NCBI GenBank assembly: GCA_030015575.1
Contig: JASDDO010000019.1
Coordinates: 511,534,986-511,598,985 of the forward strand
Direction: 5' to 3'
DNA length: 64,000 bases
DNA from: Agapanthus africanus
Taxonomy: Eukaryota; Streptophyta; Magnoliopsida; Asparagales; Amaryllidaceae
Shown here in pieces: positions 38,317 to 48,629 of the stretch. A program made the position numbers and the translations under genes. Numbering within the stretch: the stretch's first letter is position 1; the number at the start of each line of letters is the position of its first letter. The notes under the pieces are model-generated. The model saw only the letters and a list, made by a program, of their open reading frames with translations. It made no database searches and was not told where the DNA came from.

Positions 38317-40290
38317 CACGAATACTAACTAGTACTTATCTGAAATGACGGAGGGCTACGACAGGTTTTTCTGAAAACCTATTGCGTAATTGACTTGATA
38401 TCGTTGTAGAATCAAATGAAGTTTTGAAATGGAGTGATTTTGATGCTTTTCTAGTTTTGCTAAAGGGGTCACTCCCGGTGAAGGGATTGTCGGCCCTTTC
38501 CTCATCGAATGAGGTGCAGGATATATCATATATATCACTGTGCAAAGCAGAAACTATAGAAGCTATCAAAAAACAAACCGAGTGTGTAGCATCTGCCAGT
38601 TATTGCTAAAGGAGTCACTCCCGGTGAAGGGATCTCGGTCCTTTCCTCATCGAATAAGGTGCAGGATATATCACATATACCGCTGTGCAAAGCAAGAACT
38701 GTAGCTACCTGTTTTATTTAAAATTTGATTCTACAACATCTTAGGTTTCTTTTCTTTCATTAATCACATTAATGAAGTCCCATCATTTAAATACCTAAAC
38801 ATCACAGATAAATACGACGTACACTTATGCCATCCGCATTCGCCTCGATGTCCCCTCGTGCACCGTTAGGTTAGGTAACTAACGACAGAGCAGGGCAGGG
38901 CTAGTGCGGGTGCAAAACATAAGTAACGTCTATATAATATATCATATATACTATATAAAGTATCTATCACAGAACATCACATGATCACATCACAGATATC
39001 GCAGCAGAAGAAACATATGAAATATTTGATCTACTAGGACGTCCGTGTTTTCAATACGAGCCAGTATAAAACACGGATTCCACGGTCGTGATGAATAGCC
39101 AATCCCACACCCCTAGACCCCTACGAGAGCGGCAAGCAACCCTACCAATTCTAGGGTTAGGAGACCCGGACTCGACTCCTCGAGTTGGTCTCCCACTGGA
39201 CCCCAGAACCCGGTTACTTGTGCTCCCCTCCTTGGGTCTATCCTAATGCGGAAATGTAAACAATATACAAAAGGTGACAACTTCCGCAACCTGGAAGTGC
39301 CCCAAATAAAAAGAATATTACATACAAGTTTTTACATGAATGAAAATGAAAAACACTCATCTCACATAAAAACCCCCGGCTATTCAAACACGACGATCCA
39401 ATATAACATATCCAGCAACACATAACATCACATGTCATCAACGTAAGTAAGTATGCATACCCCAATTGTCGTTGACGTATAGCAACGAAACCGGCGATAT
39501 GAACATACTACACTTACGGTCACAGAAAAGAAAGTGTAAAACTACAACAGTTGGAATCCGCAACCTCTTTAGACATCACATGCCTAATCAAATGAAATAC
39601 TTAGACATCACATGCCTAACAGTTATAAACCCGCATTTTAGTCTCATTATCGAAAACTCTTTTCAATATCAAGTGAAACTAAACCGCTAGATTTATAACA
39701 TTCATTCAGTTATCTCAAAACTGTTTGTGAATTCCAATTATTGTATCACATTCCAGATAAACAGAAAATGTTAAACTTTCCGATCGAACAGTCGAATACC
39801 CAAGTTTTCCCGATACAGCTCAACACATGAAATATATCTAACAACATTCAGTTCGTGTCTCAGTACCAACGGTCCAGCCGTAGAAGGGTCAAGCCAACGC
39901 CTCACATGTGGCACGCCGTACTGCCCCAAACCCGAAGGTTCCATGGGCAGTTCAAGACGGTCACATAATCGAGTTAAGGTTTGTTGTCTTCTAGAGGGTC
40001 CATCGTGTTACTTGCACTACTTAGAACGTCGTTAAACTACGGAAAAATCCAACACTAGGAAATTTCCCGACAGGGGAAAAGTTGGGTATTTATATCCGGT
40101 CAAACTTTTTAACAAATTCAAAAATTATCCGGAATCCACATAGACAAAATCTGATAATCCGATCGAATCATCGAATCCCCAAAACAACCTGGAATATTCA
40201 ACTCTTGAATAAATATTAAAAATACCCAGAGAACTCAGCACTGTTAAATAGGAATTACTGTGCAAATTGATAGGGATGATGTCATCAAGT

Positions 40291-40338
40291 GGCGGCGGAA
40301 CCGCCGCACGAGCCAGCTCTTGCAGCGGTTCCGCGGCT
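40291..40338. repeat. GC-rich palindrome in leader of C
   Basis: GGCGGCGGAACCGCCGCACG pairs with the later CAGCGGTTCCGCGGCTG with few mismatches. It is the counterpart of the 46-bp palindrome at 29069-29114 in D. Confidence 0.75.
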
Positions 40339-40524
40339 GTTTAAGCTCCAAACAGTGTCGTATTTGCACAGTAATTCTTACAATTTCCTGCTGAATTTTT
40401 TAGGAATTTTTAATCTGGAAAAATCACAGTTTTTAGAAAAAGTCCAGAGAGCATCAAAAAGTTAGGTTTTCGGGTTCGATCGGGTTTCAAATATCGTCTA
40501 GACTTCGCCTAAGGCTCTAGCTAG

Positions 40525-40537
40525 GCTCTGATACCAC
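40525..40537 (-). promoter_or_regulatory. Second, inner primer-binding site of element C
   Basis: GCTCTGATACCAC on the + strand (GTGGTATCAGAGC on the element's strand). It is followed by TGTAGG, exactly as at the true LTR border 220 bp away. The leader sequence that follows the primer site in D (CTAGCTAGAGC) is found next to this inner copy. Confidence 0.85.
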
Positions 40538-40744
40538 TGTAGGTCAGGCAGCAACCCTATCCAATGGGGTCGCCGTGGCACCAACGGGTCCCTCAGCAGC
40601 TACTTTTTACGCATGCCCCCTCGCGAGGACTACAACACGCCGGAACACCTTCCGGTCTCGGGACACCCTGGGGGTAAGAGCCTATGCTTCGCCATACTGT
40701 CACACAGTGAGAACCCCCCATAGGTCGACATCCAATGTCTAGTA

Positions 40745-40757
40745 GCTCTGATACCAC
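40745..40757 (-). promoter_or_regulatory. Primer-binding site of element C next to its 5' LTR
   Basis: GTGGTATCAGAGC on the minus strand, touching the LTR at 40758. The segment between the two primer sites (40538-40744) has no counterpart in D. Confidence 0.88.
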
Positions 40758-42972
40758 TGTAGGGTTCCTAGGCACTCTCAAGAGGTCTCACAAGGCATCA
40801 ACCATGCCAATTTCAAATTTTACGGGTGCCGAGAAACCCTAATACGGATCGTTGACTAGAAATTTAGGCGAAACAGTAAACTAGTTAACATCTTAACTAA
40901 AGGAGAGAGGCTACAACCTTTGTAGATCCGGTTCTCCACTTCCTTAGCTCCACGTAGGCGTCCTCTCGCTGTCCATCTCGAATCCCGGACTCAATCGTCG
41001 GCTTGATCGGAGAAATGGGCGGACTAGGTCGTCGGCTTCGTGCCGAAGATGATCTACGTCGAGGCATCACAAGTTCAAGCTCCGACTTCACAAATTTGTG
41101 AAACTTGTGAAGAAAACACCCAAAACAACTTGGCAAGAGGTAGAGGGTGAAGAAATAGGAGGTGGGTTCACTTTATAATTGGATTTCTCACTTTAGAACT
41201 CAAGTTGCCATTGATGGCATCAAGCTTTCTTTCTTGAAGAAGATGAAGAAGAAGAAAGAATATGATAAGTTTCTTATTTAAAAATGAAACTAATATGAAT
41301 ACTTATCATATACTAACCATGGTCAAGTGTAGAGATTAAACTAAGGTTAGTTAGAATGGTTAGGGTTAAGGATGAGATAAGGATGGTGGACTTTGTCAAA
41401 GCTTCAAGAAGCTTCAACATAGAAACAAAATAAGCCACCATTCTTAATAATATCCAAAATGAATAAATAAATAAATAACTAAGTAAATAATCAAAACCCT
41501 AACCATTCATATAACCATGGTTTAATCTTTACACAAACCCAAGTGAGCAAGTATCATCAAACATGATACAAACAAGTGCACAAAAAAATATATCACATAT
41601 ACAATGTGCATCAAGTGAGAAAATCCTTTTAAAATGAACCAATACTAGTTAATGCAAAGCAATATATCAAATATATAATTATACATTAAATCATTAAATC
41701 AACACTTGATTTAACGATCCGGTCATATCGCATATAACCGACTAGTATCCAATGTATCGGCTTATCGAATCAATCCTTGATTCGATATCTAGGTTATATC
41801 GCATATAACCAATCGATACATTCATTGCGAGAATGAAATACGGTATCACATACACGCATTATTCTCGCTCCCGCACATATCTCATATGCGCTCCTATTTC
41901 GTTTCGCTTGAGCCAGGAAACCTCTGTGTAGGACTCTGAAGACTCGTCAATACGCCGGTAGCAGATGATGATCATATCAAGCACCCACAAGCCGCAAGCG
42001 GTCTGCTAAACATAACGGCCACCCGGGTATTGAGCGATCAGAAGATCGACGAGCTAGCCCGCTCACACTCCTGTGAATCCAACCAGTAACACTTACCGTA
42101 CAGTCCGGTCTGTTCGTCTGATATGCCGCATATCAAGTCTAGGGGTGGTAAACGTCAGACCCCAATAACCGATAAGTCGTGCCGATGTGAGGCTCATAAC
42201 GGGTCGAGAAACTACTGGTAACAATTACCAACAAATCTCTGATCAGCCCTGGCCAGGGACTTCTCTGTTACGGCCAATCGAGCACAGCGCAACATCAACC
42301 CCCAATACCGGGAGAGACGAAACCCCTCCTATCGCTCATTGCCTCCATGTGACTCGGGACTGTACCCAAAGACCACCGTTTTGCACGCCCTCATGGACGT
42401 GGTAAGGTGGAGATCAAAGCACAGTGGGAATCACACAAGACTCTATGACGATCTCGGGTCTACAGACTAACCTGCACAAGTGTCACCTGAGAACTGCCAT
42501 CTGACGTGAGGTATAATACCATCTGGGAGTTCTCGGATAGTCCATCCAGTGTACCCAGTCTCCACTGAGCACCCGTATACCATCTCTGATGTCAGACACC
42601 AATGGATATGGGATCATCCATCGCCCATCTCATGGGTCGAGAAGCGTATACGCTAGTCTACACTGGTATATCGATGCCCCGTCTCGATACACCCACGACT
42701 AGGGACCTTGAAGGATGTACCTATGGACTACCATGTCCCCACTAGTATGATCTGCATCATAGTCTAGGTAGTCGAGTACACATCCTAAGGGCTTTACCAA
42801 CATGTAACTATAAGACAGTTTAAAGAGACAAGTGTACATGTTAAGATAAAGAGTAACCAGATAGCATACTATCATATCGAGCAAGAAAGTCATCTCTATA
42901 TATGTCCAAGCATCCAATATAATATACATCATCTGTACAATACTGGCCTCTAGGGCATACATACAACTAACA
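40758..42972 (-). repeat. 5' LTR of Copia element C
   Basis: 2215 bp, partner of 21838-24052 with about 17 differences by eye. The right end CAACTAACA is followed by the TTTCT target copy. Confidence 0.9.
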
Positions 42973-42977
42973 TTTCT
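42973..42977. repeat. Target-site duplication of element C, right copy
   Basis: TTTCT against TCTCT at 21833-21837. Element B's pol resumes here with CAGGTGGGTGAGG. Confidence 0.75.
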
Positions 42978-44511
42978 CAGGTGGGTGAGGAACCCTTCTA
43001 GATCGGCGGAGAGGCTGAGGTTCGTTGGAAACTATTGAATCCTTTGGTTCTACCAAATCATCAGCTGCAGTTTGTATAGCTGGAACTACTTCCAGTTTTA
43101 CAGAGCTAACCTTGCCTCGAGCTTGTCCGGATTTTGCTTTTAGACATAGGCCGGACAACCCCAAATCTTAACAAACTTAAGATATGGGCTCTTCCCTTTC
43201 CATATCACATATGAAGTGGTAGGCAACTGATTTGATTTGAACCCTATTCAATAGGTATGCAGCTTCTCAAGTGCATAACTCCCAAAAGGAAATAGGAAAC
43301 TCAGTAGTACTCATCATAGAGCACACAATATCACATAGGGTGCTATTGCTCCGCCCCGATACACCGACGTGCTGTGGTGTATTCGGAGGAGTAATGCTGA
43401 GAGAGAATCTCATTCTCCTTTAGAATAGTCCAGGAATTCCATGCTCAAGTATTCTCCTCTTTGATCACATCAAAGGAAATAATACTTTTACCCGTTTTTG
43501 GTTCTCTACATCCAACTTATATTCTGTGAATATCTCAAAAGCTTCGGACTTGTGTTTCAACAGGAAACATATGTCTGAATCTTGAGAGATCATCAGAGAA
43601 TGTAATGAAGTATAAAGAACCGGTCTTGGCTTGTGTAGACAGGAGACTTTCATACATCAGCATGTATCAATCCCAAGAGTTCACTAACTCTTTCTCTGTT
43701 TCCAATAAACGGAGCTATGGTCATCGTATCTTTGTGACATGACCGGCAAGTTTCACAAGATGTAAATTCAAACTAATTTAAATATGCATCTATATGTAAA
43801 TTCAGCCAGTCGGGTCGCATTGATTTGACCTAGTCTACAATACCTCAAGAAGGATTCATTCATTTCTGAACTCTCCCTCTTGTGTGTGTTCTTTATATTA
43901 AGAACTGTAGTTTGATTTAGAACGTCTATGCTTTTAGATAACGTGCCTGATTCGATCAACTCTTGATATAGGAAATGTTCAAAATATTATCCAACAATAC
44001 AAAATTATATCATTTCTTTACTAATAAAGAGACTTATATGATGTTGTATATCAGGTTCGGTATCTAATAACATTCGTTCAGAATCAATGCATTCTGGTAA
44101 TACAGGGTGATAGTGACCAATAGACTTGGCTGCAACACTTGCACCGTTTTCTATCTCATGAAACATATCACCCGTTCTCAGTTCTGTACCTATCTGTAGC
44201 CCATGTAACAGATTACATATGCGGGATCCTGATCCGGTATCTCATACCCAGGACGTAAAGGATACTGAGAAACCGTTCTCTGTAATGAACACACCCAAAG
44301 ATGATGCATCAACATGCACTTTCTTCGTTTGGGCGGCACGGGAAATCTGGTATTCCCCAATTTCCTGCTCTGTCTTATAACAATTATAAGTTGGAGCGGG
44401 ACCAACGTTCCCCAGCTCAGTATAACAAGCGGGTTCGGTCAATATATCCGTATTATTATCTTGATTAAGGCGTGATATGGTCGCTACCAGGAGAGAGAGA
44501 GAAGAAAACAC
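42978..44511 (-). pseudogene. Decayed Copia pol of element B: integrase and protease end (fossil)
   Basis: Minus-strand remains of the integrase (HCRLG-like zinc region near 43830-43870, core around 43300-43700) and of the protease neighbourhood, up to [18 protein letters not shown] near 44400-44460. It is broken in many places. The same stretch is present in element E at about 62520-64000, so B and E are close relatives. Confidence 0.75.
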
Positions 44512-44922
44512 TCAGCGTATGCTCTTGCAAGATTAGATTGGTTATCTAATATATCTAATCAGGATGTCTCCCACTGTTTTAATCTAATCTTCCTTCAAAC
44601 CCTAAAAGGAAAGACTAGCCGGGATTAATTACACGCTACAAGTTTGCCAATCTTTCAGCCAGGCCAGTGTCGGTACTTTGAGGGAGGTCCCCCGTGCTTT
44701 CGCACGAACCTAATTAAAGTAAACCTCGTTTTCCCAGAGGCGTAACCCCGTTAACACCTTTCTAGACACCTACTTGATCGGCTAATTGTAATGTGTAAAA
44801 CTCTCCCAGGAGTAACTCTTACTCGCAGCCGGTATCGGGATCCAACTATCTCATAGAAGGTATACAATCTCATTGCAAATTTCAACACTTGAAATTCCCA
44901 ATAATATTTTGCCCCTAGCGTC

Positions 44923-45132
44923 CTATGACCTTGACGAAGGCCAAACTACCCATAGTCCGCTAGTCAAGTTCAACCCGTTCATTTCTTGATTGAATTAAAC
45001 CCACCCGCACGACCCTTGACGAAGGCCAAACTACGCCGTACGAATACCCTAATCCAATCGCATCATATGCTAGCAGATAAGCACGAGTTAGCTACCGTAC
45101 ACTACGCCTTGACGAAGGCCAAACTACCGCAG
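44923..45132 (-). other. Three stem-loops sharing one loop sequence (leader of B)
   Basis: Stems CTATG/CATAG (44923-44955), CGCACG/CGTACG (45006-45042, one imperfect pair) and CTACG/CGCAG (45102-45132, one mismatch). All three loops carry the same CCTTGACGAAGGCCAAACTA, unlike those of C and D. Confidence 0.75.
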
Positions 45133-45325
45133 CACGAATACTAAGTAGTACTTATCTGAAATGACGGAGGGCTACGACAGGTTTTTAAGAAAACCCTTTG
45201 CGTAATGAACTTGATATCGTTGTAGAATCGAGTGATTTTTAAATGGAGTGTTTTTTTAGGCTTTTCTAGTTTTGCTAAAGGGGTCACTCCCGGTGAAGGG
45301 ATCGTCGGCCCTTTCCTCATCGAAT

Positions 45326-45330
45326 AAGGT
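45326..45330. repeat. Target-site duplication AAGGT of element J, left copy
   Basis: AAGGT is repeated exactly at 55654-55658. The joined flanks match the uninterrupted leader in element C (AATAAGGTGCAGGATAT near 38655). Confidence 0.93.
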
Positions 45331-46654
45331 TGTCACGGCCCGAAGTTTGGCCCGTGATCAACACTTAACCACGTAACGTCTACAGGCGTAACGCGACTAA
45401 GTGAACCGAAAACCCAGAAATCAAACCAGTGAAAGTATAGAGTGTTATAAGTTTTAATGAAGCACTTACTAACGTGATAAGAAATTTAAATAAACAATCA
45501 CCAAGATAGTAATATACGACGCCGTAGCGAAGATCAAGATCGACAAGTGGGAACAATACAGAGAGGATAAACTGCAAGTACAGTCGGCTCACAACGAGCT
45601 CGACACCAGAATACAAATAGAATACATCATCGTCCTCACACTGTCTCTAAGTCAATACATACATGGTAGATGGAGAATACTAGATACAACAATATACATA
45701 ACTGAAAAATAAACAGATACCGCACAAACCCACCTATCAGCAAAGAGCTAGTACACCAACTATGGGGGTATCTGTGTCAGATGCAACCGCAGCCTGCCGC
45801 GACTACTCCGAAGGGCAACCTGCAAACACTGTGGCACAACGGGGGTGAGTTGCCAACTCGTGAATAGAGATAACATATAAAGGTAATCGCGAGCATGTAC
45901 GTACTACACTACTCTATCATATGCCAACAGATGATATCAATGTGTGATAAGCAGTATGTGCAATAATCATGCAAGTGCTCTATCACGTAATGTAACTACA
46001 GGATGAGGTACAATAGTAAATGCTGAGCAGGGGCAATATGATATCTACACGGAATGTCGACGTGGAATATATAATCGGTGTCTCTCAATGCACCCAGATC
46101 CCCCAAATAGCTCAGGCGCCGGCACTCTCATCGGCCCTCAAATCCTGTACATCTCTGAGAATCCCGAGTGCCCAACATCGGCACCCAAATATCATAAATA
46201 CTCGTGTCCAGCATCGACACGCAAATCCTCATCCATCGGGCCCCGTCAGTCCGGGTCAGCCCACGGGCTCCGTCTGCGGTATCGGCTCCCGGCCCCGGCA
46301 GTACAGATCACCCCGTATCCATCTATAGACTCTGATCAGTACCCTCCGGATAACTGTCAGGTCCAACCAATCACCGGTAGGTAGTAGTCCCTCTGCCAGG
46401 CTCACCGTCTACTGCACAGCGAAACCGTTCTCGCCCCGGGGTACCATACCGGGTCCACCATGTACCCGTAATCGGCCTCAACCAGCTCCTCGATTCGGGT
46501 TCACATATATCACTCTAGCACCGAGAAAACACATGGTGGACGCACCGAAATATCATATCAAGGGAACCGGGTTTTTAAATGATCATATATTTGCAATAGC
46601 CACGGTTCACAAATCCAGAAATCACATGTAATCCAAACCAAAATACAAGTCAAT

Positions 46655-46948
46655 GATCCGATATGATATGTGCGTCAAATATAAATAGCATGTCAAGTCA
46701 CATATAGATGAGCTACAATATGATGATCCGATGTGATATAGGCATCAAGTATGAATAGCATGTCAAGTCACATATAGATGAGCTACAATATGATGATCCG
46801 ATGTGATATAGGCATCAAGTATGAATAGCATATCATGTCACATATAGATGAGCTACAATGTAATGATCCGATGTGATATAGGCATCAAGTATGAATATCA
46901 AGTCATGTCACATATAGATAAGCTACAATGTAATGATCCGATGTGATA
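46655..46948. repeat. Tandem array, 70-bp unit, about 4 copies (LTR of J)
   Basis: GATCCGAT recurs at 46655, 46725, 46795, 46865 and 46935, exactly 70 bp apart. The units contain GTGATATAGGCATCAAGTAT and CACATATAGATGAGCTACAA. The same array with the same copy number is in the other LTR at 53720-54013. Confidence 0.95.
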
Positions 46949-47613
46949 TTCTACAGTGTGAGTGTCATGGCAATTACTAACGGTGTGTGTGTAACATGCA
47001 GGATAGTGCTCGTGCAACATGGACCGTTAGTAATGGTGCGGTGTTCTATCAATTCTAGTTTATATCCAAATAGCACGGAATGCAGCATGCACTAAATAGT
47101 AGCCATGAATAGTCAATGTATACAAAGGAAACTATAAGGTCCTATCAGCCCTGACGTAGAACGCCATGCGGGCGATATCCCCGTAGATGTGAAATCTACT
47201 CACCGTAGTCTCTCGCTAGGTGTAGCCAACAACTTGTTTTCCCTTCTGCGCGGCGTCCGCCGTACTCGCCTGCGAACCAAGAATTACAAAATATATCATA
47301 AGTAAGCTTGAAGTCACACAAACGCGACATTAAGACCGAACTAGTAACTCGTGTCGCAAACCAAGCGCGCGTGTGCGCGATACGCTAAAACGTATGGTTA
47401 CGCGCCTGAAACCACTCCGACGCGTCGTGATATACAGAAACCCAAAAGCCACACACACGTATCACGCGTGTCGCGAAAGGTTGAAAATACGGGAAAACAG
47501 GTATTCTACCCCAGATTTTGATACAGGAAAGATATTGTAAAACTACATATACCAAAACAACACACACAGCAGCAGATACCAACACCCCAAACCCCAACCG
47601 AAAACTCCCCCAT

Positions 47614-47634
47614 CTGGCCGCAAATTGCGGCCAG
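47614..47634. repeat. Perfect 21-bp palindrome in LTR of J
   Basis: CTGGCCGCAA, one central A, then TTGCGGCCAG. It also occurs at 54679-54699 in the other LTR. Confidence 0.95.
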
Positions 47635-48588
47635 AATGCTAATTTCGGCGGCCTCTCTTGGGAATTAGGCTCCCAGGTTTGGTGTGTGCACTCTATACCC
47701 CCCATACATGCTACAGTAACCTCTAGTTTTACTCTGAAATGTCTCGGGTAGCAGCAGATCCTACAGAGCCTTATTTCTAATTAAAATTCACACTTTGCAC
47801 TAAAAATGGAACTTTAGGGTATTTTTGTGCAACTTGAAGTGCTACCTGGTTAAAATAGCTCTAATAACACTCAAAAGAGTTAACTAAACTATAAGAACAC
47901 CAATCTAACATATACTTCACAAATATCCTCTAATATCACAAAACAATGCACAAAATGAGATCTTTACTTAAGAATACAACAAGTTATGGAAAAAGAGGTT
48001 AAGTCAAGAATTTATACCTTCTAAAGACCTTATAAAACACCAAAAATCCAGCTCCCCACTCAGGTGTGCAGATTTAGCCTCCAAACACCTAAAAACTCCT
48101 TTTTTCCTAAGGTTTTATGAAGGAAAAGTGTGGTTTTTGTTTAGGATTTGTTTGGGAATCATGAAGAAGTGAAAAGAGATGAGAATATGGAGAAAAATGG
48201 GGGGTTTTACTGCTGGAATTGCTGCTGGATTCAGAATGAGGGAAAGAGAAAGAAGAGAGAAGAAAAGGGGTCAAAAAGTCAAAGTTTCATACCTAACACC
48301 ATGCTCATTTGTTTAATAGGATTTGAATTATGAAAAAGGGTTTTTGTTTAGGATAAAAGGGTGGGGGGAAAATAACAACCATGCAACACAAGAAAATGGT
48401 TAACATGCTACCAAAAACCCTAAGTCTCAAAAATGTCTAAGTGTGCAAGGTGTACACTACAAAGGAAAATTCCCAATATGCTAACACTACTAAAAATAAC
48501 TAATAATCCTAGAAACACATATCTATAATCATACGTACGATCACTAATTATCACGAAAGACATTCAAACGGAAATCCAAAGTGTTACA

Positions 48589-48600
48589 ATCTACCCCCTT
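48589..48600 (-). promoter_or_regulatory. Polypurine tract of element J
   Basis: AAGGGGGTAGAT on the minus strand, directly before the 3' LTR. Confidence 0.85.
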
Positions 48601-48629
48601 AAAGAAATTCGGTCCCCGAATTTAAAAAT

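Larger units (their letters stand above)
37633..40757 (-). other. Long leader of element C; no gag-like reading frame
   Basis: About 3.1 kb between protease and LTR. It has the same landmarks as D's leader: acceptor-like tract near 37668-37692, three stem-loops at 38107-38316, the direct repeat near 38453-38700, and the GC palindrome near 40291-40338. No CCHC motif or long frame is seen. It is longer than in D partly because it carries a second primer-site copy 220 bp further in. Confidence 0.72.
21838..42972 (-). mobile_element. Angela/BARE-like Copia element (C), complete ends, interrupted by D
   Basis: Both LTRs (21838-24052 and 40758-42972) are 2215 bp, with about 17 differences by eye (0.8%). 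A 5-bp target duplication with one mismatch brackets the element. Between the LTRs are, in element order, a primer site, a leader of about 3.1 kb, protease, integrase, RT and RNase H. The PR-INT-RT-RH order is Copia. Element D (26682-36996) splits it near the integrase zinc region. Besides that insertion the coding part has few breaks. At the commonly used plant rate of 1.3e-8 per site per year, 0.8% suggests roughly 0.3 million years. Confidence 0.9.
44512..45330 (-). other. Leader of element B, first part
   Basis: It matches the leader of C (from about 37690) and has no reading frame of note. Three stem-loops at 44923-45132 share the loop CCTTGACGAAGGCCAAACTA. It stops at 45330, where Tekay J was inserted, and resumes at 55654. 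Confidence 0.75.
45331..48588 (-). repeat. 3' LTR of Tekay element J
   Basis: 3258 bp, TGTCACGGCCCGAAG to GTGTTACA. It includes a 70-bp tandem array (46655-46948) and a perfect palindrome (47614-47634). The reading frame of about 100 codons near 47385-47705 recurs in the other LTR with changes; it is LTR sequence and I do not call it a gene. Confidence 0.9.

Noticed and set aside
40525-40761. Possible tRNA-derived sequence around GGTATCAGAGC
   Set aside because: It is only the short primer site complementary to the tRNA end; no cloverleaf or promoter boxes are present.
46655-46948. Regularly spaced repeats resembling a CRISPR array
   Set aside because: The 70-bp units are contiguous tandem copies without unique spacers, and the setting is plant LTR sequence.
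47385-47705. Frame of 106 codons, repeated at 54450-54770
   Set aside because: Both copies lie in the two LTRs of one element, so the repetition is explained by LTR identity and not by coding constraint.
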